Source of the DNA: Hahella sp. CCB-MM4
GTDB lineage: Bacteria; Pseudomonadota; Gammaproteobacteria; Pseudomonadales; Oleiphilaceae
Assembly: GCF_002260525.1 (NCBI RefSeq)
Contig: NZ_MRYI01000011.1
Location: 124,001-188,000 of the forward strand
Direction: 5' to 3'
Length of the DNA: 64,000 nucleotides
A model generated the notes under the pieces. It did no database searches. It was not told where the DNA came from and worked only from the letters and a program-made list of their open reading frames with translations. A program made the translations under genes and the position numbers. This document shows, one piece after another, positions 19,317 to 30,914 of the stretch. Position 1 is the first letter of the stretch. Each line of letters begins with the position of its first letter.

Positions 19317-20537
19317 TCAGGTACGATATTCGGCGTTAATACGAACGTATTCGTGTGACAAGTCAGTGGTCCACACCTGATCCGCCACCGATCCACGCCT
19401 CAATACGACCCGAATCAGAATTTCCTCCTGATTCATAACAGATTGCCCTGCCTCTTCAGTATAGGCCGACGCACGGCAACCATTTTCAACAATGCACACA
19501 TCGTTGAGGTAGATATCTATCTTGTCTACATCAAGATCAGCAATGCCTGCTCTTCCTACAGCCGCAAGAATACGCCCCCAATTGGGATCGCTGGCAAACA
19601 ACGCAGTCTTCACCAGCGGCGAATGAGCAATCGTATACGCTACGTCCAGGGCTTCCTGAGTGGTGCCCGCCTGCTCTACCCTTACTTCAACGAACTTGGT
19701 CGCTCCTTCTCCATCCCTGATAATTGCGTGTGCCAACTCTTTCATCAGCTGCTGTAACACGCGACGGAATTCCTGCCAGTCCGGCTGATTCAAGTCCGTC
19801 ATAGCCGCCACATCTGCTTTCCCAGTCGCAACAAGAATGCAGGCATCATTAGTAGATGTATCACTATCAATCGTAATTCGATTGAAAGACTGCTCCACCG
19901 CCTCTCTCAACAGCTGTTGCAACACTTCCTGGTGCACAGGAGCATCAGTCGCGACAAAAGCCAGCATTGTTGCCATATTGGGCCGGATCATGCCTGCGCC
20001 TTTACTAATACCGCTGATACGCACCGGCTTACCACCGACCAGCACTTCGGCAGTTGCACCCTTAGGCCTGGTATCCGTGGTCATGATGCCCGCAGCGGCA
20101 TCCGGCCAATGATTATCAGCCAGGTTATTCAGAGCAGATGGCAAAGCAGACTGAATTTTATTGACTGGTAAAGGTTCACCAATAACACCGGTTGAAAAAG
20201 GTATTACCTGGGATTTCTCACAACCGGCTTCATCTGCCAGAGACTGGCAGCAGACATCTGCATCCTGGAGACCTTTTGCCCCAGTACCAGCATTGGCATT
20301 CCCGGTATTGATCAACAGATAGCGAGGGGCTTTGACTGACAGATGCTGTTTCGCCAGCACAACCGGTGCTGCACAGAACTGGTTCTTCGTAAATACGCCA
20401 GCGGTGTTCGCCCCGTCAGCCAACTCGAAAACAACAACGTCTTTGCGACCCGGCTTTTTAATACCCGCTGACGCAATTCCGATACGAACTCCAGATACAG
20501 GCAAAAACTCGGGCAAAGCCCCCGGACCTACGGCCAT
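19317..20537 (-). CDS. argJ: Bifunctional glutamate N-acetyltransferase / ornithine acetyltransferase
   Basis: Recycles the acetyl group from N-acetylornithine to glutamate in arginine synthesis. 406 residues. The precursor self-cleaves in front of T190 (RPNMA-TMLAF), which becomes the nucleophile of the beta chain; INTGNANAGTG near residue 77 helps form the oxyanion site. It starts 5 bases downstream of the secA stop. The 232-base spacer after it holds a near-perfect stem at 19231-19258 but no clear terminator T run. Confidence 0.97.
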   Translation of the reverse strand: MAVGPGALPEFLPVSGVRIGIASAGIKKPGRKDVVVFELADGANTAGVFTKNQFCAAPVVLAKQHLSVKAPRYLLINTGNANAGTGAKGLQDADVCCQSLADEAGCEKSQVIPFSTGVIGEPLPVNKIQSALPSALNNLADNHWPDAAAGIMTTDTRPKGATAEVLVGGKPVRISGISKGAGMIRPNMATMLAFVATDAPVHQEVLQQLLREAVEQSFNRITIDSDTSTNDACILVATGKADVAAMTDLNQPDWQEFRRVLQQLMKELAHAIIRDGEGATKFVEVRVEQAGTTQEALDVAYTIAHSPLVKTALFASDPNWGRILAAVGRAGIADLDVDKIDIYLNDVCIVENGCRASAYTEEAGQSVMNQEEILIRVVLRRGSVADQVWTTDLSHEYVRINAEYRT

Positions 20538-20542
20538 TGGAC

Positions 20543-23290
20543 TTACTCCACCTTACCGTGACACTGCTTGTATTTCTTACCTGAACCACAGGGACAAGGC
20601 TCATTACGGCCGACTTTTCGACCTTCTCTGACAAATGGCGCCGGGTGCGCTTCCTCTCCGTCAGAGCCTTCGCTTCCGTCTTCCTGCTCAGGTTGACCGG
20701 CCTGGCTTTCAGGATGCTGAGCCTCAGCTCTCTGCATCTGAAGCTCCAATGCCTCACGACGGCGACGCTCCATTTCTTCCAGCTCTTCCTGTGTCTGCAC
20801 CCTTACATGACATAGGATTCTGACAACGTCAGTTTTGATGGAATCCAGCATACCCTGAAACATTTCAAATGCTTCACGCTTGTATTCCTGCTTGGGATTT
20901 TTCTGGGCATAGCCACGCAGATGAATCCCCATTCTCAGCAAGTCCATATTGGATAGATGCTCTTTCCAAAGAGTATCCAACACTTGCAGGAATACCTGTT
21001 TTTCAAATTTGCGCATGGTTTCCGCGCCGACCACAGATTCCTTCGACTGATAGGCTGACACGACTTCCTGGAGAATTTTTTCCCGCAGAGTTTCTTCGTG
21101 CAAGCGCTTGTCTTCATCCAGCCATTTCTGAACGGGCAATTGGATAGCCATTTCAGTTTCGAGGAACTTCTCCAGACCCGGAATATCCCACTGCTCTTCA
21201 AGACTCTGGGGCGGGATATACTGGTTCAAGGAGCTGTTAACAACATCCTCACGTATGGCAGCAATCATATCGGAGACATCGTCCCGTGCCATGACTTCGT
21301 TACGCTGCTCATATACAACCCGACGCTGATCGTTAGCGACATCATCGTATTCAAGCAACGATTTACGGATATCGAAGTTGCGACCTTCCACTTTACGCTG
21401 GGCTTTCTCTATCGCATTGCTCACCATACGGTGCTCAATCGCTTCACCCTTCTGCATACCCAGCGCCTGCATGATATTCTTCACACGATCAGAAGCAAAG
21501 ATACGCATGAGGTTGTCTTCCAGAGACAGGTAAAAACGTGTCGACCCTGGATCACCCTGACGACCGGAACGACCTCTCAACTGATTATCGATCCGACGGG
21601 ATTCATGGCGCTCGGAACCAATGACATGCAGACCGCCAGAGCTAATGACCAACTCATGACGCTTTTGCCAATCTGCTTTGATTTTATCGATTTGTTCCTG
21701 GGTGGGATTTTCAAGCGCGTGTACTTCTTCCTCCCAGTTCCCGCCCAACACGATGTCAGTTCCGCGACCGGCCATGTTGGTGGCAATGGTCACTGCTCCG
21801 GGACGACCTGCCTGGGCGATAATATGGGCTTCCCTTTCGTGCTGCTTGGCATTCAGAACATTATGATCAATGTTCTCTTTTTTCAGCATGGCAGAGAGAT
21901 ATTCAGAAGCTTCAATCGATGCGGTACCCACCAGCACTGGTCGATTTTGTGTCACAGTATCTTTGATATCGTCGATAACCGCTTGGAACTTCTCTTCTAC
22001 AGACAGATAAACCAAATCATTATAGTCAATACGCTTGACCATTTTGTTCGTGGGTATCACGACAACATCAAGACCATATATCTGACGGAATTCGAATGCT
22101 TCGGTATCGGCTGTACCGGTCATACCGGCAAGTTTTTCATAAAGGCGGAAGTAGTTTTGGAAGGTGGTAGAGGCAAGAGTCTGGCTTTCAGCCTGGATAT
22201 TGACACCCTCTTTGGCTTCAATGGCCTGATGCAGACCTTCTCCCCAGCGACGGCCCGGCATCGTTCTACCGGTATGCTCATCAACGATGACAACCTGACC
22301 GTTCTGCACAATATACTCAACGTTACGCTGGTATAAGTGGTGAGCTCTCAGACCTGAATTGATGTGGTGAAGCAACCCAAGGTTAGATGGTGCGTACAGG
22401 CTATCACCTTCATCCAGCAAACCATTTTGAACCAGAAGCTCTTCCACGTAGACATGCCCGGACTCGGTCATCTCTACTCCACGACTTTTTTCATCAATGG
22501 TAAAGTGGCCATCAACCGCAAGCTGTCCTTCAGCGTCCAGCTCACCTTTCTTAAGCAACGGAATCAATTTATCAATCTTGCGATAAACTTCGGAGCTGTC
22601 TTCAGCGGGACCACTGATAATCAGTGGAGTCCTGGCCTCATCAATCAGAATTGAGTCCACCTCGTCCACGATGGCGAAATGATGCCCTCGCTGAACCTTA
22701 TCCTCAATGCTGAACGCCATGTTGTCACGCAGGTAATCAAAACCGAACTCGTTATTGGTTCCGTATGTGATATCTGCAGAATAGGCAGCACGCTTCGTGA
22801 CAGGGTCTTGACCACTGACGACCACGCCAACGGATAGCCCGACGTATTCATACAACGGCCTCATCCACTCTGCGTCACGTTGAGCCAGATAATCGTTTAC
22901 AGTAACAACATGGACACCTTTGCCGGTTAGCGCATTAAGGTAGACCGCCAGAGTGGCCACAAGGGTTTTACCCTCACCGGTCCGCATTTCCGCAATCTTG
23001 CCGTTATGAAGAGTCATGGCACCGATGTGCTGCACGTCAAAGTGACGCATACCCAGCACTCGTTTACCTGCCTCTCGCACCACCGCGAAAGCTTCTGGCA
23101 AAAGCTGATCCAGGGACTCCCCTTTAGCCAGACGCTCTTTGAACTCCTGGGTTTTGGCTTTAAGAGCTGACTCGTCCAGAGCACTTATGGCCTCTTCCAT
23201 CTGGTTAATGGAATTGACGAGTTTTCCCAGACGTTTTACTTCTCGGGCATTTTTGCTGCCGAAAATCTTTTTGGCGATGGATGCAAACAT
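20543..23290 (-). CDS. secA: Preprotein translocase ATPase SecA
   Basis: Motor that pushes preproteins through SecYEG. 915 residues, close to E. coli's 901. Visible are the Walker A segment ([13 protein letters not shown]), the DEAD-like [33 protein letters not shown], the [20 protein letters not shown] helicase motif, and the zinc-binding C-terminal tail ([17 protein letters not shown]). It is followed by argJ. Upstream is a 447-base gene-free gap with no secM-like reading frame. Confidence 0.98.
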   Translation of the reverse strand: MFASIAKKIFGSKNAREVKRLGKLVNSINQMEEAISALDESALKAKTQEFKERLAKGESLDQLLPEAFAVVREAGKRVLGMRHFDVQHIGAMTLHNGKIAEMRTGEGKTLVATLAVYLNALTGKGVHVVTVNDYLAQRDAEWMRPLYEYVGLSVGVVVSGQDPVTKRAAYSADITYGTNNEFGFDYLRDNMAFSIEDKVQRGHHFAIVDEVDSILIDEARTPLIISGPAEDSSEVYRKIDKLIPLLKKGELDAEGQLAVDGHFTIDEKSRGVEMTESGHVYVEELLVQNGLLDEGDSLYAPSNLGLLHHINSGLRAHHLYQRNVEYIVQNGQVVIVDEHTGRTMPGRRWGEGLHQAIEAKEGVNIQAESQTLASTTFQNYFRLYEKLAGMTGTADTEAFEFRQIYGLDVVVIPTNKMVKRIDYNDLVYLSVEEKFQAVIDDIKDTVTQNRPVLVGTASIEASEYLSAMLKKENIDHNVLNAKQHEREAHIIAQAGRPGAVTIATNMAGRGTDIVLGGNWEEEVHALENPTQEQIDKIKADWQKRHELVISSGGLHVIGSERHESRRIDNQLRGRSGRQGDPGSTRFYLSLEDNLMRIFASDRVKNIMQALGMQKGEAIEHRMVSNAIEKAQRKVEGRNFDIRKSLLEYDDVANDQRRVVYEQRNEVMARDDVSDMIAAIREDVVNSSLNQYIPPQSLEEQWDIPGLEKFLETEMAIQLPVQKWLDEDKRLHEETLREKILQEVVSAYQSKESVVGAETMRKFEKQVFLQVLDTLWKEHLSNMDLLRMGIHLRGYAQKNPKQEYKREAFEMFQGMLDSIKTDVVRILCHVRVQTQEELEEMERRRREALELQMQRAEAQHPESQAGQPEQEDGSEGSDGEEAHPAPFVREGRKVGRNEPCPCGSGKKYKQCHGKVE

Positions 23291-23737
23291 AACTGACCAA
23301 AATACCTTTTTATATGTACGCGTTCTTCTTGGGCGGAATTACGACTTGAGTGCTCAATGACATCGGGCGCTGTTGGTAAGCCTGTGCAAAAGCCTCATTT
23401 GAAGCTGACCATAAAAGGACTGATAAAGCTTTCGCACAGACTCCCTGTCAGAGCTTTTGGGTATGCCGTCTAGAGGGAGCCTAAATCCAAGCTCCGCATT
23501 CTAACCCCATCTTGTTACAGCAATAAAGGGATTAGTGCACACTTGTTACGCCAAGTAACAATATAGGCTGCGAATAGAAATTAAAAGTCTAATAGTAGGA
23601 AATATTCAGAAGATGAGAAGAAAATGTTGTCTGACGGCCATTTCAATTTGGCCGTCAGCCAGGCTTGAGCCTTTTGTCATCGATCACCCTGGCAAAAAAC
23701 GGGATCGAAAATAATTTACCGGACAACCTGAATTCTG
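23291..23737. other. Gene-free spacer upstream of secA
   Basis: 447 bases between secA and the M23 peptidase gene. It contains a perfect 7-bp inverted repeat TTGTTAC-GCCAA-GTAACAA (23543-23561), a second TTGTTAC half-site at about 23512, and near its right end the terminator of the M23 gene. No open frame of useful length is present on the minus strand, so the translational arrest peptide SecM, which regulates secA in E. coli, is absent. Confidence 0.7.
23631..23658 (-). terminator. Terminator after the M23 peptidase gene
   Basis: Perfect 10-bp stem CTGACGGCCA / TGGCCGTCAG with an 8-base loop, 79 bases past the stop. On the minus strand it is followed by ACAACATTTTCTTC, a weak T tract. Confidence 0.65.
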
Positions 23738-24679
23738 TTAGCGACTTGCCCGATGTATAAACTTGGCAGGATCTGTCGGCTTACCGTCTTTCCGCACTTC
23801 GAAGTGCACATGAGGACCGGTTGAACGACCGGTGCTACCCATCAAAGCCAATTCCTGACCTTTCTGAACAACATCACCTACAGAAACTAAAATTTTCTTA
23901 CAGTGCGCATAACGGGTAACCAGACCGCCACCATGGTTAATTTCCACTAGTTGACCGTAGCCATAGCGTTCGCTCGCATAGGTCACAACACCGCCCGCTA
24001 CTGCAACAATGTCACTTCCTTCTTTACCGGCAAAATCAACTCCGGCGTGCCAGGCCCGCTTACCTGTAAATGGGTCTGAACGATACCCGTAATAGGATGA
24101 CAACCACCCTTTCAGAATCGGGCGCCCGGCAACAAATTGCTCGCGCTGGAACTTCTGATTCACAAACAGCTCATCCATAAGGCGCAATTGCTGCTCACGG
24201 GATTCGGCTTGTTGCTCGATCGCTTCCAGGGCCGACGTCAATTCAGGCACCGTATACGACTGCTCCAAACCAACTTCTTCCGGACCACCCAGTGCCGGAG
24301 TGGAGACAAAATCAAATTCCCCTTCATCCAGCCCCGCAACATCCGTCAATCTTTGTCCTAATGCATCCAGCCGCAGCAGACGTGCCTGAAGCTCTCCCAT
24401 ACGGAGGGTCAGGGCATCAATATGCTGAGCCGATTTGACTTTATATTCTTCGATTTGCTGCTGCTGTGTTGCCAGCTTACCTTCCCAATTCTGGATGATT
24501 TCACTGTCAACCAGGTCCGCGGAGGACGCAGACCGCGCAGACGCACCAATCTGAAACCCTAAATAAGAGACAGCTCCCATGGCACCCAGTAAAAGACTGA
24601 CGGCGCCGAAAACAACCAGCTTATTCAGCGTAAAGGACCGTGATCGGTCATGACTACGATTTAGAACAATAATGTCCAT
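23738..24679 (-). CDS. M23 family peptidoglycan metallopeptidase
   Basis: Predicted envelope enzyme or amidase activator of 313 residues. One membrane helix near residues 20-42 is followed by a coiled coil (about 65-115 and 145-180, Gln/Glu-rich) and a C-terminal LytM/M23 domain. The zinc and catalytic residues are all present: H211 and D215 (AWHAGVDF), H259 (RYAHC), H290 and H292 (GPHVHF). So it should be an active DD-endopeptidase rather than a degenerate activator such as EnvC. The lpxC, dciA, M23, secA, argJ order is shared with pseudomonads and relatives. It diverges from dciA. Confidence 0.9.
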   Translation of the reverse strand: MDIIVLNRSHDRSRSFTLNKLVVFGAVSLLLGAMGAVSYLGFQIGASARSASSADLVDSEIIQNWEGKLATQQQQIEEYKVKSAQHIDALTLRMGELQARLLRLDALGQRLTDVAGLDEGEFDFVSTPALGGPEEVGLEQSYTVPELTSALEAIEQQAESREQQLRLMDELFVNQKFQREQFVAGRPILKGWLSSYYGYRSDPFTGKRAWHAGVDFAGKEGSDIVAVAGGVVTYASERYGYGQLVEINHGGGLVTRYAHCKKILVSVGDVVQKGQELALMGSTGRSTGPHVHFEVRKDGKPTDPAKFIHRASR

Positions 24680-24975
24680 AGTGTTTTCGTGGATTCGTGT
24701 TTGCCCTAACGGGACCAGATTGTTAAATACAGTAAAATATCAAACGAGGCAGAGTATCCAATTTCATTATAGAAGTAAATGCAGCAGCACAATGTGGTTA
24801 ATATTCAGGTTTTTGTTACAGGATGTTCTAAAATACCGGCATTATGTGCCTAAAACGCATAAAATAAGCCCTGGGAGCAGGTTTAGTAAACCCCAATATA
24901 ATGCCAATATATAAATGATTCAGTCCATCGAGAGTCGATTAAACTTGTCTAACCATTATTTAATGTCATTCCGCT

Positions 24976-25407
24976 ATGCGTAAGCAGGTAACAGAACTCT
25001 TCTCCGATTCCCGCTCTGATCTTGGGCGGTTAATCAGTCGTACAGGCATGATTAATCAGCTACAGCAGCTTTTTGCCCATGGTCTTCCGGACTCTTTAAA
25101 GGAGAGCGTTCAATTTGCTGGTGAACAAAACGGCAAAATTACAGTGGTGGTTCCCAATGCCCTGGTCGCTAACCAGGTTCGTATGAATCAGCACGAAATA
25201 CTGAGAAGCCTGCGGCAATTTAAGGAATTTGAGTTTGTGTATCAGATAACCCCACGGGTTAAACCGATCACAGAAAAACCGAAGCCCAAGAACAAAACCA
25301 GCCCGATTTCAACGCGGACCGCGGAGCTTCTGCTGCAAGAGGCAGAGTATTGTAACGATGAAGAGTTGCGCAAGGTGCTGGAATCACTCGCATCTCACGC
25401 AAAATAG
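24976..25407 (+). CDS. dciA: DUF721 protein, DciA-type helicase loader
   Basis: 143 residues with an N-terminal DUF721 domain (about 18-90; LQQLFAHGLPDSLKESVQFAG, NGKITVVVPNALVANQVRMN). DciA loads the replicative helicase DnaB in bacteria that lack DnaC; the role is established in Pseudomonas and Vibrio, and assignment here rests on domain and gene position. The C-terminal half is a basic, proline-rich linker followed by a helix. No clear Shine-Dalgarno sequence precedes the ATG. It converges on lpxC across a strong hairpin. Confidence 0.85.
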   Translation: MRKQVTELFSDSRSDLGRLISRTGMINQLQQLFAHGLPDSLKESVQFAGEQNGKITVVVPNALVANQVRMNQHEILRSLRQFKEFEFVYQITPRVKPITEKPKPKNKTSPISTRTAELLLQEAEYCNDEELRKVLESLASHAK

Positions 25408-25411
25408 TTCG

Positions 25412-25440
25412 GGCCTGCCACATTCGCGGCAGGCCTTCCC
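25412..25440. terminator. Convergent terminator between dciA and lpxC
   Basis: Perfect 8-bp stem GGCCTGCC / GGCAGGCC with an 8-base loop. A second short palindrome CCTGACA-G-TGTCAGG at 25447-25461 covers the lpxC stop. T tracts are short, so strength is uncertain. Confidence 0.6.
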
Positions 25441-25456
25441 TAGAGACCTGACAGTG

Positions 25457-26365
25457 TCAGGCCAATACAGGCTTCATAAAGGAAATAGGGGCATCCTGAG
25501 TGTCTTCCAGAGTCACGATCTCCCAAGCATCCTTCTGGGCTAATAATTCGCGGAGAAGTTTATTGTTCAAGCCGTGACCGGATTTATGCCCACGAAACTC
25601 TCCTACCAGGCTTTTACCCAGCAGATAAAGATCGCCAATGGCATCCAACACCTTGTGCTTGACGAATTCATCGTCATAGCGCAGGCCGTCTTCGTTCAGA
25701 ATTTTGAAATCGTCCACAACGATGGCATTGTCCACACTGCCACCCAGAGCAAGATTCATTGCCCGCAACTTTTCAATATCACGCATAAACCCGAAAGTAC
25801 GGGCCCGGCTTACTTCCTTCACGAAAGACGTGCTGGAAAAGTCCACCGTTGTCTCCTGTGACCGTCCCTTAAATACAGGATGGTCAAAGTCGATACTGAA
25901 GGTGACTTTAAACCCGTCAAACGGCAGGAAGGTCGCTTTCTTGTCATCTTCCGTTACAGTAACTTCACGCTTAATGCGGATAAACTTCTTGGACGCCTGT
26001 TGTTCTTCGATTCCCGCAGACTGGATCAAAAATACAAAGGGTCCTGCGCTACCATCCATGATAGGCACTTCCGCAGCACTAAGTTCCACGTAACAGTTGT
26101 CGATCCCCAAGCCTGCTAACGCAGACAATAAGTGTTCAACTGTGGCGACTTTCACGCCGTTCTTAACCAGGGTCGTCGAAAGCAGGGTTTCCCCTACATT
26201 CTCTGCCCGAGCCGGGATTTCCACGACCGGGTCAAGATCCGTTCGACAGAAAACAACTCCGGTATCAACAGGAGCCGGCTTCAAAGTGAGATAGACTTTC
26301 TCACCCGAGTGCAGACCCACCCCCGTCGCACGGATGATGTTCTTTAAAGTGCGCTGTTTAATCAT
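25457..26365 (-). CDS. lpxC: UDP-3-O-acyl-N-acetylglucosamine deacetylase
   Basis: Zinc enzyme for the committed step of lipid A synthesis. 302 residues. Zinc ligands are in TVEHLLSAL and [14 protein letters not shown]; the C-terminal HKSGHGLNN holds the catalytic histidine. It is the last gene of the leftward dcw series, 89 bases after ftsZ. The C-terminal tail ([18 protein letters not shown]) ends in small hydrophobic residues, the type of tail that FtsH reads when it degrades LpxC in E. coli. Confidence 0.98.
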   Translation of the reverse strand: MIKQRTLKNIIRATGVGLHSGEKVYLTLKPAPVDTGVVFCRTDLDPVVEIPARAENVGETLLSTTLVKNGVKVATVEHLLSALAGLGIDNCYVELSAAEVPIMDGSAGPFVFLIQSAGIEEQQASKKFIRIKREVTVTEDDKKATFLPFDGFKVTFSIDFDHPVFKGRSQETTVDFSSTSFVKEVSRARTFGFMRDIEKLRAMNLALGGSVDNAIVVDDFKILNEDGLRYDDEFVKHKVLDAIGDLYLLGKSLVGEFRGHKSGHGLNNKLLRELLAQKDAWEIVTLEDTQDAPISFMKPVLA

Positions 26366-26454
26366 TGCGGCGATTCACCAAAACTGGACGAAATTCGGCC
26401 AAATCATACCAGAAAGCCTTTAGGGCCTCCAACCTAATTGACCAAACCGTCAAA

Positions 26455-27612
26455 TTAATCGGCTTGACGACGCAGAAACGCTGGAATATCAAGATACTCA
26501 ACGCTTTGCTCGTCTCCTACTGCCCGGCGCTCCACAGCAGCATTACCCACAGTAGCAGTACGTTTCCGCATTACCGTTGGGCGCTCCAACTGATGGTAAT
26601 CTGTGGTGCCATTTACTTGGCGCGAATTATCGACCACTTTAGTCGGCTTGTCATGTATACCGCCTAATCCGGTCGCAACAACTGTGACCCGCAGCTCATC
26701 TTTCATTTCAGGATCGATGACTGTACCAACCACAACTGTAGCGGAATCCGATGCGAACTCTTCAATGGTGTTACCAACTTCAGAGAACTCACCAAGAGAC
26801 AGATCAATACCGGCAGTAATATTGACCAGGATTCCACGTGCGCCCTGCAGATTGATATCTTCCAGCAATGGGCTGCGAACTGCGCGCTCGGCTGCTTCAC
26901 GTGCGCGATTATCACCAGAAGCAATTCCGGTTCCCATCATCGCCATACCCATTTCAGACATCACGGTACGAACGTCTGCAAAGTCGACGTTGATCATACC
27001 CGGGCGGATAATCAGATCGGCAATACCCTGTACGGCGCCCAACAATACGTCGTTGGCAGCAGCAAAAGCATCCAGCAAGCTGGTGTTTTTACCCATGACG
27101 CTCAACAGTTTTTCGTTGGGAATTGTAATCAGGGAATCCACATGCTGTGACAGTTCTTTCAAACCGGCTTCAGCCACTTTCATCCGCTTGCCACCTTCAA
27201 ACGGGAACGGACGAGTTACCACTGCAACTGTCAGGATTCCCATTTCGCGGGCAATTTCTGCAACAACCGGAGCTCCGCCGGTACCGGTTCCACCGCCCAT
27301 ACCGGCAGTGATAAAGACCATATCGGCGCCTTTCAGAGTTTCGGCGATACGATCACGATCTTCCATCGCTGCCTGGCGACCTACTTCCGGATTAGCTCCA
27401 GCCCCAAGACCTTTAGTAATAGTGCCACCCAGTTGAATAACATGCTTGGCATCCACATCACGCAACGCCTGAGCATCTGTATTGGCACAAATAAATTCAA
27501 CACCGTCAACGGAGCCTTCCAACATGTGACGGACAGCGTTGCCGCCTCCACCACCGACCCCGACGACCTTAATGACCGCATTTTGTGGTACGTTATCGAC
27601 TAGTTCAAACAT
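26455..27612 (-). CDS. ftsZ: Cell-division GTPase FtsZ
   Basis: Tubulin-like protein that forms the division ring. 385 residues: GTP-binding GGGTGTG loop near residue 105, T7 loop with NVDFADV, a variable linker from about 320, and the C-terminal peptide [12 protein letters not shown] that binds FtsA and ZipA. A strong ribosome site (AAAGGAGAAGGGG) precedes the ATG. The 166-base spacer to ftsA holds several stem-loops. Confidence 0.98.
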   Translation of the reverse strand: MFELVDNVPQNAVIKVVGVGGGGGNAVRHMLEGSVDGVEFICANTDAQALRDVDAKHVIQLGGTITKGLGAGANPEVGRQAAMEDRDRIAETLKGADMVFITAGMGGGTGTGGAPVVAEIAREMGILTVAVVTRPFPFEGGKRMKVAEAGLKELSQHVDSLITIPNEKLLSVMGKNTSLLDAFAAANDVLLGAVQGIADLIIRPGMINVDFADVRTVMSEMGMAMMGTGIASGDNRAREAAERAVRSPLLEDINLQGARGILVNITAGIDLSLGEFSEVGNTIEEFASDSATVVVGTVIDPEMKDELRVTVVATGLGGIHDKPTKVVDNSRQVNGTTDYHQLERPTVMRKRTATVGNAAVERRAVGDEQSVEYLDIPAFLRRQAD

Positions 27613-27778
27613 CCCCTTCTCCTTTCACTTATTTCAATGTCTGCGTTTTTAATTACATCTTCCAGATCAGACCTGATCCCTATAGCCTGCCTGGAGAAGC
27701 GTCGGGATTTCCGACGTTTCTGTGGTACCTGCATGTACCACCTGCAGAGCCTCCAAAAGAGGAAGCTCCGGCATTCCC
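27613..27778 (-). promoter_or_regulatory. ftsA-ftsZ spacer with successive stem-loops
   Basis: In a cluster where most genes overlap, this 166-base spacer stands out. It has CGTCGG/CCGACG (27700-27716), TGGTAC/GTACCA (27723-27740) and GATCAG-AC-CTGATC (27665-27678), all perfect. They could set mRNA processing or stability for the abundant FtsZ, or bind a regulator. No single reading is proven. Confidence 0.5.
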
Positions 27779-29011
27779 TTAAAAGTTCCCCATGAACCAG
27801 TTCTTGATTCTTTCGAACATGTTCACGGCCTGTTCTGACTTGCGCTGGACTCCCAGCCCAAGTTCCTGTTGCCTGAAGCCAAAGAGCAGTAGCCCTACCG
27901 CCGTTGAATACATCGGATTGTTCACCACATCACTGAGACCGGTTACCGATTGAGGTACTGCCAGACGTACCGGTGCGTGGAATATCTCTTCCGCCAGCTC
28001 CACCACACCTTCCATGCTTGATGTACCGCCGGTCAGTACGATGCCCGCAGCAATGAGGTCTTCATAGCCGCTACGGCGTAGTTCCGACTGGATCAAGGTA
28101 AACAGCTCCTCATAACGAGGCTCCACAACCTCTGCCAGCGCCTGCCGACTTAAATCCCGGGCCGGACGATCCCCAACACCGGGCACTTTGATCGTTTCAT
28201 CAGCCCCTGCCAGTTGCGTCAGTGCACAGGCATATTTGATTTTGATTTCCTCAGCATTCTGCGTGGGAGTGCGCAATGCCATGGCGATATCATTGGTGAC
28301 CTGATCGCCGGCAATTGGAATCACCGCGGTATGGCGAATCGCCCCACCGGTGAAGATCGCAATATCGGTGGTACCACCGCCGATATCCACCACACAGACC
28401 CCCAGCTCTTTTTCATCATCCGTCAGCACCGCATAACTGGAAGCCACCTGCTCCAGGATGATTTCGTCGACTTCAAGACCACAACGCTTTACGCACTTTT
28501 CAATATTCTGGTAGGCGTTCACGGCACAGGTGACCAAATGCACTTTGGCTTCCAGCCTTACCCCGGACATGCCCAGAGGTTCTTTAACCCCTTCCTGATT
28601 GTCGATCACATATTCCTGGGGAATCACATGCAACACCCGCTGATCCGCCGGTATGGCTACCGCCTGCGCAGCATCCAGAACCCGGTCCAGATCTGCCTGA
28701 ATCACCTCTCTTTCCCGCACGGCGACAATTCCGTGAGAGTTCATACTGCGGATATGGCTGCCGGCGATCCCTGCATAAACCGAATGAATCCGACATCCAG
28801 CCATCAGCTCTGCTTCTTCTATGGCTCTCTGGATGGCCTGCACGGTGGTCTCAATATTGACCACGACACCACGCTTCAAGCCGCGGGATTGATGGGAGCC
28901 AATTCCGACTATTTCGATGTCGCCTTCATCGTTTTTCTGACCGACAATCGCAACCACCTTGGAGGTGCCTATATCCAGTCCTACGATCATATTCCCACTC
29001 AAACTCGCCAT
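27779..29011 (-). CDS. ftsA: Cell-division protein FtsA
   Basis: Actin-like ATPase that tethers FtsZ filaments to the membrane and recruits later division proteins. 410 residues; DIGTSKVVAIVG is phosphate loop 1, VVDIGGGTTDIAIF phosphate loop 2, ILTGGTSSMEG the adenosine motif. The C-terminal amphipathic helix (MFERIKNWFMGNF) is the membrane anchor. It lies between ftsQ (40-base gap) and ftsZ. Confidence 0.98.
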   Translation of the reverse strand: MASLSGNMIVGLDIGTSKVVAIVGQKNDEGDIEIVGIGSHQSRGLKRGVVVNIETTVQAIQRAIEEAELMAGCRIHSVYAGIAGSHIRSMNSHGIVAVREREVIQADLDRVLDAAQAVAIPADQRVLHVIPQEYVIDNQEGVKEPLGMSGVRLEAKVHLVTCAVNAYQNIEKCVKRCGLEVDEIILEQVASSYAVLTDDEKELGVCVVDIGGGTTDIAIFTGGAIRHTAVIPIAGDQVTNDIAMALRTPTQNAEEIKIKYACALTQLAGADETIKVPGVGDRPARDLSRQALAEVVEPRYEELFTLIQSELRRSGYEDLIAAGIVLTGGTSSMEGVVELAEEIFHAPVRLAVPQSVTGLSDVVNNPMYSTAVGLLLFGFRQQELGLGVQRKSEQAVNMFERIKNWFMGNF

Positions 29012-29051
29012 ATTGTCAGACTCTGTGTTTGCTTAATTCCCAATAAATGCA

Positions 29052-29879
29052 TCAGCTTGATTCCGGGGTGTCGGCTTCTTTCCATGTCACTGCAACCCCC
29101 CTGGTATAACGGGCATCCACCGACGCAATGCGCTCCCGCTCCAGGTGTAACTTTTTAACAAACAGGGTGGTAAACCGCTTCAGTCGTTCCTCGACATCCT
29201 GTTTACCCAGGTTCAGTTCCCAGCCATCGGCAAATCCGATTCGCCACGCTCCTCTCGACTCCATGGATACCCGGGAGACTTCCAGACCGATACTCCCAAG
29301 TTCATTCCGCCACTCGTTGAAACGTGAAAATACATCCCCGACCTTGTGCTCCGGTCCGCTCAGTTGGGGCAAATCCACAACCTGTTCCTGTTGTTCCGGC
29401 GTAAATACTTCTCCGGCAATATTGATGAATCCTTTCTCATTCCATCTTGCAACGGCTTCCTGTTCCACCAGTTGCACCCGTAATGTATCCGGCCACCTAC
29501 GGGATACTGCAGCTACCTTGGTCCAGGGCGCTTTTTCCAATTGCTCCCTGATTTGGGCCAGATCCACAGTGAAAAAGCTCTTCTGTAAATTGGCCGCCAA
29601 TACTGCTTCAACATCTTTCTTATGGGTATGTAGCAGATCCCCGGTCACCTCGATTTTCGTAATCGGCTGATCCAACCAGCCAACGCCATAGGAAAAACCG
29701 CTTAGCAATGCCAGCCAAAACATAAAAATGCCGACATGTATTCCCAGCTTCGCCCAGGGCATCTGCGCCAGCCGCTTTCGGAAGGCCGAAGTGCGCAACG
29801 AGCTTTTACTCCGGGTCTGGGTGGCACTTGCCCCCCGGCGAACCTTGACCTTGGTATTGTTGGAGCCTTTCCGCATCAT
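29052..29879 (-). CDS. ftsQ: Cell-division protein FtsQ
   Basis: Bitopic divisome protein linking early and late division factors. 275 residues: a very basic cytoplasmic tail (1-45), one membrane helix (about 46-68), a POTRA domain (ITKIEVTGDLLHTHKKDVEAV, about 72-140) and a beta domain. The start lies 6 bases after the ddl stop. Confidence 0.95.
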   Translation of the reverse strand: MMRKGSNNTKVKVRRGASATQTRSKSSLRTSAFRKRLAQMPWAKLGIHVGIFMFWLALLSGFSYGVGWLDQPITKIEVTGDLLHTHKKDVEAVLAANLQKSFFTVDLAQIREQLEKAPWTKVAAVSRRWPDTLRVQLVEQEAVARWNEKGFINIAGEVFTPEQQEQVVDLPQLSGPEHKVGDVFSRFNEWRNELGSIGLEVSRVSMESRGAWRIGFADGWELNLGKQDVEERLKRFTTLFVKKLHLERERIASVDARYTRGVAVTWKEADTPESS

Positions 29880-29885
29880 GGGTGG

Positions 29886-30851
<966 letters not shown>

Positions 30852-30914
30852 TTACCTACAATCTCTTTATGCAAATTCTTGATTCATTCAGGCCAGAATG
30901 GTTTTCACCACCGC

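Noticed and set aside
21098-22336. 412-codon open frame on the plus strand
   Set aside because: It lies entirely antisense to secA, has no recognisable domain and no ribosome site; secA is certain.
23291-23737. secM
   Set aside because: No minus-strand frame long enough to encode a signal peptide and arrest motif.
28214-29158. 314-codon plus-strand frame
   Set aside because: Antisense to ftsA and the end of ftsQ; no domain.
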